Origin: CAJXMH01 sp040220135 | GTDB lineage: Bacteria; Bacteroidota; Bacteroidia; Flavobacteriales_E; Vicingaceae | Assembly (NCBI GenBank): GCA_040220135.1 | Contig: JAVJTT010000024.1 | Location: 1-64,000, forward strand | Length of the DNA: 64,000 bases | Direction: 5' to 3' | Shown: positions 51,818 through 59,662 of the stretch, piece by piece | Layout: each line of letters starts with the position of its first letter | Position numbering within the stretch: position 1 is the stretch's first letter | The notes under the pieces: generated by a model | Told to the model about the DNA's origin: nothing | The model's database searches: none | The model's input: the letters and a program-made list of their open reading frames with translations, nothing else | Program-made: the position numbers and the translations under genes

Positions 51818-52618
51818 ATGGCACGGATTCTTAATTCAATCCAAACAATTTACTATAAAAAGGAAAACGGCATTGCCCGCATTACCTTAAATCGCCCCAA
51901 AGCCTATAATAGCTTTAACCGAGAAATGGCATTTGCCTTGCAAGAGGCTTTAGACGATTGTCAGGCAGACAAAAGCGTTAGAGTTGTAGTGCTAAGTGGA
52001 GAGGGCAAAGCTTTTTGTGCAGGACAAGACCTGAAGGAAGTGACAGATGAAAAGAATAATCCGGGCTTTGAAAAGATATTGGATGAGCACTATGGGCCGA
52101 TAATAAAAAAGATTCGTGCTTTAGAAAAGCCTGTAATTGCTGCGGTAAATGGAGTAGCTGCCGGAGCAGGAGCCAATATTGCACTAGCCTGTGATTTGGT
52201 GATTGCTCACGAATTAGCTTTGTTTATTCAGGCCTTTAGTGCCATTGGCTTAATTCCGGATAGTGGAGGTACTTTCTTTTTACCTCGCTTAGTGGGTTTT
52301 CAAAAAGCAAATGCCTTAGCCATGTTAGGCGAGAAGATTTCGGCCAAAGAGGCGGAAGAGATGGGCTTGATTTACAAAATGGTTGGAAAGGATGAATATG
52401 AAGAATTTGTAAACCGAATGGCAGGCCGATTAGCTAAAATGCCAACTAAAGCACTAGCCTTAACCAAGCAAGCCTTTAATGCTTCTTTGAATAACAGCTT
52501 AGAAGAGCAATTAGATTTAGAATCGAAATTACAGATAGAGGCAAGTGAAACTGATGATTATCACGAAGGAGTAGCTGCCTTCGTTGAAAAGCGCAAGCCT
52601 AATTTTAAAGGAAATTAA
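51818..52618 (+). CDS. paaG: 2-(1,2-epoxy-1,2-dihydrophenyl)acetyl-CoA isomerase
   Basis: This 266-residue crotonase-fold protein starts at Met 51818; the frame is open another 92 codons upstream, but that part overlaps the divergent lipoprotein gene and has no protein features. Motifs are FNREMAFALQEALDD, GKAFCAGQDLKEV, AAVNGVAAGAGANIALACDL and AIGLIPDSGGTFFLPR; the last is close to the PaaG signature. It isomerises the ring-epoxide to the oxepin-CoA. The gene is separated from paaD by a reverse-strand trio, so it needs its own promoter in the 61-bp AT-rich gap. Confidence 0.87.
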   Translation: MARILNSIQTIYYKKENGIARITLNRPKAYNSFNREMAFALQEALDDCQADKSVRVVVLSGEGKAFCAGQDLKEVTDEKNNPGFEKILDEHYGPIIKKIRALEKPVIAAVNGVAAGAGANIALACDLVIAHELALFIQAFSAIGLIPDSGGTFFLPRLVGFQKANALAMLGEKISAKEAEEMGLIYKMVGKDEYEEFVNRMAGRLAKMPTKALALTKQAFNASLNNSLEEQLDLESKLQIEASETDDYHEGVAAFVEKRKPNFKGN

Positions 52619-52630
52619 ACCTTCACCTGT

Positions 52631-53065
52631 TTAACCCTTACTTTCCTCTTTCTTTTGATCAGCGTCTTCGTCAGGCTTAAAGTATACCGGAACTTTCACC
52701 TTTGAGTCTACTTCTTTGCCATTCTTTATTGCAGGCTCCCATCTTGGCATGCCTTGAAGCGTCTCAATCGCCGAATAATCTAATTCATCAATCACACTTT
52801 TCACCACTGTAAAGTCGGTACATTTCCCGTTTTTCTTTACCGTAAACTCTACGATTACTTTTCCGTAGCGTTTCGCATCTTTAGGGTAGCGTAGGTTTTC
52901 ATCTAAAAAATTTTGCAAGCCTTCTTTACCGCCAGGGTATGAAGCTTCTTTATTCTTTTCTTGCAATAAAATAGTTTCCTCTGCTGTGGTTGCTATGGCA
53001 GGAGTAGAGCAAAAAGCTCCAAAACCCAAGGCTATCAGGGCTAGTAAAACTGTAGTTTGTTTCAT
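52631..53065 (-). CDS. Secreted TonB C-terminal domain protein
   Basis: This 144-residue protein has a signal peptide ending near ATT and a TonB C-terminal domain (about 45-135: YPGGKEGLQNFLDENLRYP, GKVIVEFTVKKNGKCTDF, WEPAIKNGKEVDSKVKVPVYF). It lacks the TonB membrane anchor and proline-rich region, so it is not a complete energy transducer. It is a shorter relative of the C-terminal half of the next gene and may have its own promoter. Confidence 0.75.
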   Translation of the reverse strand: MKQTTVLLALIALGFGAFCSTPAIATTAEETILLQEKNKEASYPGGKEGLQNFLDENLRYPKDAKRYGKVIVEFTVKKNGKCTDFTVVKSVIDELDYSAIETLQGMPRWEPAIKNGKEVDSKVKVPVYFKPDEDADQKKEESKG

Positions 53066-53088
53066 GGTTTTAGTAGTTGGTTGATAGC

Positions 53089-53096
53089 CAAAGGTA
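53089..53096 (-). promoter_or_regulatory. -7 element (TACCTTTG)
   Basis: Perfect TAnnTTTG on the minus strand, 23 bp before the start of the TonB-CTD gene at 53065. Confidence 0.42.
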
Positions 53097-53133
53097 TGGA
53101 ACTTCTTAAAGATTTCCGATTTATAAATTCAAT

Positions 53134-54375
53134 TTAGTTTGGACTTGGAGGAGCCTCAGGCGCTTTAGGTGGCTTGGGTGGTTTCGGGGCCTCTTCTGAC
53201 ATGGCAAATTTTACCGGTATGGTGACTTCACCTTTTACTGCTTTTCCATCTTGCTTAGCAGGCTTCCACTTGGGCATCATTTTAAACACTCGGATGGCCT
53301 CGTTGGCTAAGCGTTCGTCTATTTTTTTGAGTACTACCAAGTCAGCAATATTGCCATCATTAGCAACTATAACTTTTACAAATACAGTTCCTGAAATGCC
53401 TTCTTTCTTGGCACTTTCCGGATATTTAATGTTATCAACCATAAATTTCATCAAGGCCTCATTACCTCCGGGATATTCAGGGTGCTTTTTATCTTCTTGT
53501 TCTTGGTTTTCAATATTTAGTTTAGCTAAAGATTCGGCTTGAATAAACTGGCTAAAACTAAAAAGACCAAGAAAAAGCAAGCAGGCAATAGCCACGCCAC
53601 TTCGATTTGAAAAGTTTTTTTTAGGGGATCTTAAATTCATAATTCTATTTTTTAAATGATGAGTATTAAAAGAATGGGTCAGCCCTAAAAATGACTGATC
53701 CGTTTGGAAATGCTGTTGCAATAAAATGTTCAGGTAAGTTGTCTTATCTACCTGTGTCAATTGGTCGGCTTCAAACTCATGGTTTTCTTGCATCAGCCGT
53801 GAAAGTTTGTATACTAGCGGGTTAAAGAAAAATATGATTTCTAAGACCTTAGAAAGCAAAAGATCAATAAAGTGGAGCTGTTTAACATGAATACGCTCAT
53901 GATTTAAGATAACAGCCTTTTCTTTTTCATCGAGCTCAGCGCCCAAATAAACGTGGCCTAAAACACTAAAAGCGCATTTACTATTTGGTACTTCCAAGTA
54001 GCCTTCTTTGCCTCTTGCATTTTTGTATTGCTTGGCAAATAATATGCTTGATCCCAATAGACGACTAAAAGAGATCAAAACACCAAAGCCGTATAGTGTT
54101 AGTATAAGCTCTAACCAATTAAAAGAGTTGCTCGTTTCACCTAAACTTTCTTGGCTTAAGCCGATGGTTATTTCTGATACGGTATGTTGAATACTCAGTC
54201 CACTTTGAAACGGAAGTTTAATTATACAAAGTAAGAAGGGGAGCAGACTGAGACTTAATAAAAAGAAGCGCTTGTATTGGAAGCCAAACCTTTTTCTGAG
54301 ATAGGCTTTATAAAACAGAATACCAATAATTAGCCAAAGGTTAACGAGAATGAGATAGCTGATTAAATTTTCCAT
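53134..54375 (-). CDS. BlaR1-like M56 metallopeptidase fused to a TonB C-terminal domain
   Basis: This 413-residue protein has N-terminal membrane segments (about 5-22, 37-54, 88-110), the M56 zinc site HERIH (about 160) with a downstream NHEFEAD (about 195), a further transmembrane segment (about 263-281) and then a TonB-CTD (about 300-395: YPGGNEALMKFMVDNIKYP, WKPAKQDGKAVKGEVTIPVKF). The tail is a Pro-rich run. M56 proteins of the BlaR1 type relay envelope signals by cutting BlaI. Its stop side lies 68 bp from the TonB-CTD gene and its start touches the BlaI stop (TAATG-like overlap at 54375). Confidence 0.8.
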   Translation of the reverse strand: MENLISYLILVNLWLIIGILFYKAYLRKRFGFQYKRFFLLSLSLLPFLLCIIKLPFQSGLSIQHTVSEITIGLSQESLGETSNSFNWLELILTLYGFGVLISFSRLLGSSILFAKQYKNARGKEGYLEVPNSKCAFSVLGHVYLGAELDEKEKAVILNHERIHVKQLHFIDLLLSKVLEIIFFFNPLVYKLSRLMQENHEFEADQLTQVDKTTYLNILLQQHFQTDQSFLGLTHSFNTHHLKNRIMNLRSPKKNFSNRSGVAIACLLFLGLFSFSQFIQAESLAKLNIENQEQEDKKHPEYPGGNEALMKFMVDNIKYPESAKKEGISGTVFVKVIVANDGNIADLVVLKKIDERLANEAIRVFKMMPKWKPAKQDGKAVKGEVTIPVKFAMSEEAPKPPKPPKAPEAPPSPN

Positions 54376-54728
54376 TATTTCTTCAGTTCTTTTAAAATTT
54401 TATCGAGTTCCTCTACAGAGATTTCTTCCTTCTGCGCGAAAAAGGAAATCAAATTCTTAGCTGATCCTTCAAAGTATTTGCTGACTAGGCTTTGAGACAA
54501 ACTTTCACGGTAGGTTTCTTTGTCAATTAAAGGATAATAGCGATGCGACTTTCCGAAAGCCTCAAAGCTAACGAAGCCTTTTTTCTCCAATATTCTAACA
54601 ATGGTGCTAATAGTGTTGTAAGCAGGTCTAGGCTCCTTAAATTCGGCCAAGATCTCTTTTACAAAGGCTTTTTCAAGCGTCCACAACACTTGCATTACTT
54701 CTTCTTCTGCCTTGGTTAATTCTTTCAT
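54375..54728 (-). CDS. blaI: BlaI/MecI/CopY family transcriptional repressor
   Basis: This 117-residue winged-helix protein has the family opening ELTKAEEEVMQVLWTLEKAFVKEIL, then RPAYNTISTIVRILEKKGFVSFE (recognition and wing) and a C-terminal dimer helix. BlaI represses its own operon until the M56 partner cleaves it. Two dyads that fit an operator lie just upstream. The first gene of a divergent pair with paaH. Confidence 0.9.
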   Translation of the reverse strand: MKELTKAEEEVMQVLWTLEKAFVKEILAEFKEPRPAYNTISTIVRILEKKGFVSFEAFGKSHRYYPLIDKETYRESLSQSLVSKYFEGSAKNLISFFAQKEEISVEELDKILKELKK

Positions 54729-54739
54729 GCCTCAAATAT

Positions 54740-54776
54740 AACTAAAAGTATAGTTTAAAAACTAAAATCTTAGTTT
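54740..54776. promoter_or_regulatory. Candidate BlaI operator: two dyads 20 bp apart
   Basis: Dyad 1 is AACTA-n6-TAGTT (54740-54755). Dyad 2 is AAACTAA-n4-TTAGTTT (54759-54776). Their centres are 20 bp apart, about two helical turns, in the gap between blaI and the divergent paaH. BlaI-family repressors bind such dyads. Confidence 0.6.
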
Positions 54777-54813
54777 AAAATTTAGAAATGTTGATATATC
54801 CATCTAAAAATCC

Positions 54814-54844
54814 TTTGCAGAGAAGGGGATTCAACTTATTTTCG
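54814..54844 (+). promoter_or_regulatory. Bacteroidota promoter for paaH
   Basis: TTTG (54814-54817) and TATTTTCG (54837-54844, one mismatch to TAnnTTTG) have 19 bp between them. The paaH ATG at 54863 is 18 bp further on. Confidence 0.52.
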
Positions 54845-54862
54845 TAATCCAAAATTGAAAAC

Positions 54863-56020
54863 ATGAAAGTAGGAATTATAGGAAGTGGAACCATGGGAAG
54901 CGGAATTGCTCAAGTGGCAGCTACTGCAAAATGTGAAGTTGTTTTGTATGATGTAAAGGACGAAGCCTTGGAAAAAAGCAAAGATGCTTTGGCCAAAGTG
55001 ATGAACCGTTTGGTAGAGAAAGGCAAGTACGAACAAGCTCAGGCCGATGAAATTCAAAATCGGATATCCTATTCTACTAGCTTAAGTGACTTTAAAGGGA
55101 GTGACTTAGTGATCGAAGCCATTGTAGAAAATTTGGAGGTAAAGACCAAAGTGTTTCAAGAGTTGGAGGGAATCGTCGGCGAGCACTGCACCATAGCTTC
55201 CAATACTTCTTCTTTATCTATTGCTTCCTTGGCGGCTTCTCTAGAAAAGTCAGATCGCTTTATTGGCGTACATTTTTTCAATCCTGCCCCTTTGATGAAA
55301 TTGGTAGAAGTAATTCCGGCCATACAAACCGCTGACACAATTTTAGAGAAGACCAAGCAAACTATTGCCGATTGGGGAAAAGTAGTGGTGCAAGCCAAAG
55401 ACACTCCCGGCTTTATTGTCAATAAAGTAGCGCGTCCCTTTTATGGTGAAGCACTTCGTGTTTTTGAAGAAGGAAAGGCTAATGTAGCCACTATCGACTG
55501 GGCCATGAAAGAGTTGGGAGGTTTTAGGATGGGCCCTTTCCAATTAATGGATTTTATTGGCAATGATGTAAACTATACAGTAACTGAAACAGTTTTTAAA
55601 GCCTTTTACTACGATTCAAGATACAAACCTGCTTTTGCCCAAAAACGCTTATCAGAAGCCGGTTACTTAGGTAAGAAATCGGGTAGAGGTTACTATAATT
55701 ATGCAGAAGGAGCAGAGAACCCTGAAGCTGATGAAGACAATATAGAAGGACGAAAAATAGTAGACCGAATTGTAGTCATGTTAATTAATGAAGCAGCCGA
55801 TACTTTGCATTTGAATATTGCATCCGCGAAAGACATTGACTTAGCCATGACCAATGGAGTGAACTATCCAAAAGGCTTATTAGCTTGGGCCAATGAATTG
55901 GGAATTCAATATTGCGTTGATGCCATAGATGAACTTTTTGAAGAATACCATGAAGAACGCTACCGCTGTAGTCCGATTTTGAGAAAGATGGCTGGGGAGG
56001 GAGAGAAGTTTGAGGTGTAG
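54863..56020 (+). CDS. paaH: 3-hydroxyacyl-CoA dehydrogenase (3-hydroxyadipyl-CoA dehydrogenase)
   Basis: This 385-residue protein has the NAD-binding GSGTMGSGIAQVA loop at the start, SNTSSLSIASLAASL, VGVHFFNPAPLMKLVEVI and a two-helix-bundle C-terminal domain with GFIVNKVARPF. It matches short-chain 3-hydroxyacyl-CoA dehydrogenases and, in this cluster, most likely oxidises 3-hydroxyadipyl-CoA. It is divergent from the BlaI-M56-TonB block and is followed by a four-helix-bundle element. Confidence 0.85.
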   Translation: MKVGIIGSGTMGSGIAQVAATAKCEVVLYDVKDEALEKSKDALAKVMNRLVEKGKYEQAQADEIQNRISYSTSLSDFKGSDLVIEAIVENLEVKTKVFQELEGIVGEHCTIASNTSSLSIASLAASLEKSDRFIGVHFFNPAPLMKLVEVIPAIQTADTILEKTKQTIADWGKVVVQAKDTPGFIVNKVARPFYGEALRVFEEGKANVATIDWAMKELGGFRMGPFQLMDFIGNDVNYTVTETVFKAFYYDSRYKPAFAQKRLSEAGYLGKKSGRGYYNYAEGAENPEADEDNIEGRKIVDRIVVMLINEAADTLHLNIASAKDIDLAMTNGVNYPKGLLAWANELGIQYCVDAIDELFEEYHEERYRCSPILRKMAGEGEKFEV

Positions 56021-56021
56021 A

Positions 56022-56110
56022 GGAAATGCACTAAAATGCCTAAAATGTAGAAATGGCTGAATACCTAGAATGGTTGAATGCCTAAAATGCTGGAATGCAC
56101 TAAAATGGCT
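56022..56110. repeat. Degenerate short repeats with left inverted arm upstream of the first four-helix-bundle gene
   Basis: About eight variants of a 10-11-bp phrase like AATGCCTAAAA follow one another. AATGCCTAAAAT occurs exactly at 56035-56046 and 56077-56088. The segment 56068-56089 is complementary, with 3 mismatches in 22, to 56694-56715 downstream of the gene. Confidence 0.65.
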
Positions 56111-56189
56111 GATTTAGAGAATTGTTAAATTTGATAATGGTTTGGAAATGATTAGATTGGTAAGTTATTAATTTAAAAAGCGACTTATC

Positions 56190-56561
56190 ATGAAATATCA
56201 GAAAGAAGAAAAGAAGGCTTTCTCTACTAAACTTGAAAAACGCACCAAAGACTTTGCGGTTCTCATTATCAAAACACTTCGTTATCTAAAACAAGGAGAT
56301 GAAGGACGTATTATTAAAAATCAAATTTTTCGATCATCTACCAGCGTGGGAGCAAACTATCGTGAAGCGAACCGAGCAAGAAGCAAGGCAGATTTCAGAA
56401 GTAAAGTAAGGATTTGTGAAGCCGAGGCTAGCGAAACCATTTATTGGTTAGAAATTATCGATGACTTAGATTGGCTGAAAGACGAAAAACTCAAAGCCAT
56501 AACTTCTGAAGCAAATGAACTCTTGGCGATATTCTCTACCATCTCAAAGAACAGCAAATAA
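56190..56561 (+). CDS. Four-helix-bundle protein (S23/23S rRNA intervening-sequence family), copy 1
   Basis: This 123-residue protein has the TIGR02436 pattern: an N-terminal helix with LEKRTKDFAVLIIKTLRYL, then NQIFRSSTSVGANYREANRARSKADF and AEASETIYWLEIIDDL. The family was first seen in 23S rRNA intervening sequences and also resembles the Avd accessory protein of diversity-generating retroelements; no reverse transcriptase is near. The gene is bounded by short repeats and an inverted repeat and sits in the paaH-paaI gap. Its role is unknown. Confidence 0.8.
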   Translation: MKYQKEEKKAFSTKLEKRTKDFAVLIIKTLRYLKQGDEGRIIKNQIFRSSTSVGANYREANRARSKADFRSKVRICEAEASETIYWLEIIDDLDWLKDEKLKAITSEANELLAIFSTISKNSK

Positions 56562-56573
56562 TACTTTTGCGTT

Positions 56574-56715
56574 AATTTTAGGCATTCAGTAATTTTAAAT
56601 TTTAGCTCATTTCAAATAGCTGAGTCTAAATTTTTGATTCGTCAATTTCTAAATTCTTGTATCTTTCAGCAAAGCGGTCTAAAGTCTATTTAAAATTTTA
56701 GGCATTTAACCATTT
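56574..56715. repeat. Right inverted arm downstream of the first four-helix-bundle gene
   Basis: AATTTTAGGCATT occurs twice (56574-56586 and 56694-56706). The second copy is the core of the arm complementary to 56068-56089. The sequence in between is AT-rich, with no gene. Confidence 0.6.
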
Positions 56716-56736
56716 TCAAATTCTCAAATTCCATTT

Positions 56737-57159
56737 ATGTCAAAAGCCCAAAAAGTTTACGAAAGCATGATGAAAACCGATTACTGTTCGCAGTGGTTGG
56801 GAATAGAACCTTTGAAAATTGAAGAAGGGGAGTGTCATTTACAAATGAAAGTGCGCAAAGAAATGTTGAATGGATTTGGCATTTTACACGGCGGCATTGC
56901 TTATACCTTGGCAGATTCCGCCTTGGCGTTTGCCAGCAACAGCTACGGCAGAGTATCTCCCCTAATCAATGGGAACATGGTGTATGCTAGGTCGGCAGTG
57001 GAAGGAGATATCCTTAGAGCAGAAGCAAAAGTATTTGCGATCAGTCATAAGAAAGCAGACATAGACGTAGACATTTATTGCAATGAAGAAAGCGAGCCTT
57101 TTTACCGAATGCGGGGTACGGTTTATCGTAGTTCAAAAGAGCATCAGATTGAAGATTAA
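56737..57159 (+). CDS. paaI: PaaI family thioesterase
   Basis: This 140-residue hotdog-fold protein has the PaaI pattern LNGFGILHGGIAYTLADSALAFASN. PaaI hydrolyses ring-hydroxylated or stalled phenylacetyl-CoA derivatives and so frees CoA. The gene starts 22 bp after the right arm of the upstream inverted repeat and is followed by a lipoprotein gene after 2 bp. Confidence 0.88.
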   Translation: MSKAQKVYESMMKTDYCSQWLGIEPLKIEEGECHLQMKVRKEMLNGFGILHGGIAYTLADSALAFASNSYGRVSPLINGNMVYARSAVEGDILRAEAKVFAISHKKADIDVDIYCNEESEPFYRMRGTVYRSSKEHQIED

Positions 57160-57161
57160 AG

Positions 57162-57776
57162 ATGAATAATGTAAGAAAAGTCATCTTCTTAATGCTTGTA
57201 GCTACTACCTTAAGTGCATGTAGCTTAATTTTTGTTAGTGCTTATGGAATCAAGTGGAACGTTAAATCATTCAGCGAAGATGAATTAATCGAGAAAGCAA
57301 GAACGCTAGAAATCAATCAGCATCCCATTTATCAGGCTCAACCGGCTTTACAATCTCTTTTAGACAGCCTAGTTCAATTAGACTCTGTCTACTTTAATAC
57401 AGCTAAATCGCTCTATCAGCCTCTACAGTTGGTTACTTTCGATAAAAGTGGAAAGCTGATCGGTGCAGTAGCTAACTGTGATGCCGGAGGTTATCCTAAT
57501 CTCAATTGGGAACATTTGCTGAACAAGTGTCCACCAAGCAGCTACTTTTTTGTAGACAGTTTTCCGCTTTCTCGATCAGTTTACTTAGCTAATCTAACTA
57601 AAGTAAATACCGTAGAGCTCGATCAAGAGGGAGCGAGTACTTTTGTTATTTACTCGCATTTTATGGGTCGTCAAAACAAAAGGTTTCTTGAAAGTGCTCT
57701 AAACTATCACAAAACCCATGCAGCAGAAACTCAATTGGTATTCGTCAATTATGACCTGGAGGAATTCTATGAATAA
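57162..57776 (+). CDS. Hypothetical lipoprotein
   Basis: This 204-residue protein has a lipobox (TLSAC) and a soluble domain with no motif that I recognise (VTFDKSGKLIGAVANCDAGGYPNLNWE). It starts 2 bp after paaI and is probably co-transcribed. It has no obvious link to the pathway. Confidence 0.65.
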   Translation: MNNVRKVIFLMLVATTLSACSLIFVSAYGIKWNVKSFSEDELIEKARTLEINQHPIYQAQPALQSLLDSLVQLDSVYFNTAKSLYQPLQLVTFDKSGKLIGAVANCDAGGYPNLNWEHLLNKCPPSSYFFVDSFPLSRSVYLANLTKVNTVELDQEGASTFVIYSHFMGRQNKRFLESALNYHKTHAAETQLVFVNYDLEEFYE

Positions 57777-57836
57777 GCGATTGTTGGCCTTGCTAAGCCT
57801 AATCTAAAATCCCTTTCCCAAGCGCCCTACATTAGT

Positions 57837-57844
57837 TACCTTTA
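57837..57844 (+). promoter_or_regulatory. Possible -7 element (TACCTTTA) for paaJ
   Basis: TACCTTTA matches TAnnTTTG at 7 of 8 positions, 20 bp before the thiolase ATG. The -33 box is not clear. Confidence 0.3.
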
Positions 57845-57864
57845 TGCTTCCTTAAAAAAAGACT

Positions 57865-59082
57865 ATGAAAGAAGCATATATCATCGATGGAATCCGCACC
57901 CCCATCGGAAAGTTTACCGGTACACTATCTCCCATTCGTACCGATGATTTGGGTGCTTTAGTAATCAAAGAAATTGTAAAAAGAAATCCCAACATTCCGG
58001 CGGAAGCTTATGAAGATGTAATTATGGGTTGTGCCAATCAAGCCGGGGAAGATAACCGTAATGTGGCGCGTATGTCATCATTACTGGCCGGTTTGCCATG
58101 GAGTGTTCCGGGAGAGACTATCAATAGACTTTGTTCTTCTGGTATGTCGGCCATTGTGCATGCCAATCGAGCTATTAAAACCGGCGAAGGTGATTTATTT
58201 ATTTCAGGTGGAGTGGAGCATATGACAAGAGGTCCATGGGTGATATCAAAAGTTTCTAAACCCTTTGGTCGTGATGCTCAAATGCACGACAGTAGTTTTG
58301 GCTGGCGCTTTGTCAACCCTAAAATGAAAGACACCTTTGGCATTGATGCTATGGGGCAAACCGCAGAAAACTTGGTCGACAAATACGACATTAGTCGTGA
58401 AGATCAAGATAAGTTTGCCGCTTGGTCACAACAAAAAGCTGCTGCTGCACAAGAAAACGGTCGCTTAAGTAAAGAAATTGTTTCAGTAGAAATACCCCAG
58501 CGTAAAGCTGATCCCATCATTTTTGATAAAGATGAGTTTGTGAGGGCAGGAACTACAACTGAAAAGTTAGCGAAGCTAAACCCTGCCTTTAGGAAAGAAG
58601 GAGGAACCGTAACTGCCGGAAATGCTTCAGGATTGAACGATGGAGCTGCGGCTACCATAATTGCTTCTGAAGATGCCGTAAATAAATTCGATCTTAAACC
58701 CATGGCTCGAATAGTAAGTTCTGCCGTTCATGGCGTTGAGCCAAGAATTATGGGAATTGGTCCCGTGGGTGCTTCTGAGAAAGCTTTGAAAAGAGCGGGC
58801 TTGACTTTGGACGATATCGATATCATAGAGCTAAATGAAGCTTTTGCGGCTCAAGTTTTGGCTTGCACCAGAGAAATGGGCTTGGCAGATGATGATCCAA
58901 GAATCAATCCCAACGGTGGAGCTATCGCTTTAGGTCATCCACTAGGAGTTACCGGAGCTAGAATTATTCATACGGCTGCTTTGCAATTACAAGAGACCGG
59001 CAAGCGCTATGCCCTTTGCACCCTTTGTGTTGGAGTGGGGCAAGGGTATGCAACCGTGATTGAAAACGCAAGTTTTCAATAG
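57865..59082 (+). CDS. paaJ: Thiolase (3-oxoadipyl-CoA / 3-oxo-5,6-dehydrosuberyl-CoA thiolase)
   Basis: This 405-residue protein has the nucleophile Cys90 (INRLCSSGMSAI), GNASGLNDGAAA (about 253), the catalytic His in GHPLGVTGAR (about 352) and CVGVGQG at the end (about 391). It fits the thiolase fold and, in this cluster, the PaaJ role of cutting 3-oxoacyl-CoA intermediates to acetyl-CoA. A four-helix-bundle gene follows immediately. Confidence 0.87.
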   Translation: MKEAYIIDGIRTPIGKFTGTLSPIRTDDLGALVIKEIVKRNPNIPAEAYEDVIMGCANQAGEDNRNVARMSSLLAGLPWSVPGETINRLCSSGMSAIVHANRAIKTGEGDLFISGGVEHMTRGPWVISKVSKPFGRDAQMHDSSFGWRFVNPKMKDTFGIDAMGQTAENLVDKYDISREDQDKFAAWSQQKAAAAQENGRLSKEIVSVEIPQRKADPIIFDKDEFVRAGTTTEKLAKLNPAFRKEGGTVTAGNASGLNDGAAATIIASEDAVNKFDLKPMARIVSSAVHGVEPRIMGIGPVGASEKALKRAGLTLDDIDIIELNEAFAAQVLACTREMGLADDDPRINPNGGAIALGHPLGVTGARIIHTAALQLQETGKRYALCTLCVGVGQGYATVIENASFQ

Positions 59083-59095
59083 TGCCTAAAGTTAA

Positions 59096-59116
59096 AAGTT
59101 CCAAGTACTTAAAGTT
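59096..59116. repeat. Left inverted arm of the second four-helix-bundle element
   Basis: This 21-bp arm around AAGTACTTAAA is complementary, with 3 mismatches, to 59518-59538 downstream of the gene. AGTGCCTAAAGTTAAAAG just upstream has complementary echoes downstream (AAGGCACTTTTAA near 59560). Confidence 0.65.
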
Positions 59117-59120
59117 CTAA

Positions 59121-59498
59121 ATGTTTAAAATGAACAACAAAGAATTCGGAAAGTCACTTGAAAAAAGAACAAAGCTTTTAGCGGTTAGAATAATAAAATT
59201 GTCTGCTAGTTTGCCGGAAAGTATAGAGTCAAGAGTAATACGGAATCAGCTAACAAAGTCGGGCAGTAGTATTGGGGCAAATTATTTTGAAGCAAACAAG
59301 TCTAGAAGCAAAAAGGACTTTTTGAATAAATTAAAGATTAGTGAAAGTGAGGCTAATGAAACCTTATTTTGGCTCGCCGTTTTAGAAGAATTAGCATGGG
59401 TGAAGGAGACTCAAGAACTTGAAGAAATCAGCAAGGAAGTAAAAGAGTTATTGGCAATCTTCATCTCAGTAGGTAATAAACTAAGAAGCAATGATTAA
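59121..59498 (+). CDS. Four-helix-bundle protein (S23/23S rRNA intervening-sequence family), copy 2
   Basis: This 125-residue paralogue of the gene at 56190 has KSLEKRTKLLAVRIIKL, RVIRNQLTKSGSSIGANYFEANKSRSKKDF and SEANETLFWLAVLEELAWV. The same pattern of residues as copy 1 shows that both belong to TIGR02436. It lies in the paaJ-paaZ gap between imperfect inverted repeats. A Met four codons later (MNNKEF) is an alternative start. Role unknown. Confidence 0.8.
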   Translation: MFKMNNKEFGKSLEKRTKLLAVRIIKLSASLPESIESRVIRNQLTKSGSSIGANYFEANKSRSKKDFLNKLKISESEANETLFWLAVLEELAWVKETQELEEISKEVKELLAIFISVGNKLRSND

Positions 59499-59517
59499 TA
59501 AAATTATGAGTACTTGT

Positions 59518-59656
59518 AATTTTAAGTACTAGAAACTTCAGAATAATTAATAAAGGCCTTAAGGCACTTTTAATAGAAGACATTTCTAACTTAGAATAAA
59601 AACGATAGATTGAAATATAACTTCAGGCACTTAAAACTTGAAGTACTTTAAATACT
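59518..59656. repeat. Right inverted arm and repeats downstream of the second four-helix-bundle gene
   Basis: 59518-59538 pairs with 59096-59116 (18 of 21). Further on, GGCACTTTTAA and GGCACTTAAAACTTGAAGTAC up to the paaZ start reuse the same words (AGTACTT, GCACTTAAA). It is AT-rich and gene-free. Confidence 0.6.
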
Positions 59657-59662
59657 TAAAAA

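Noticed and set aside
56022..59656. Diversity-generating retroelement
   Set aside because: The four-helix-bundle proteins resemble Avd, but no reverse transcriptase, template repeat or variable repeat is present in the window.
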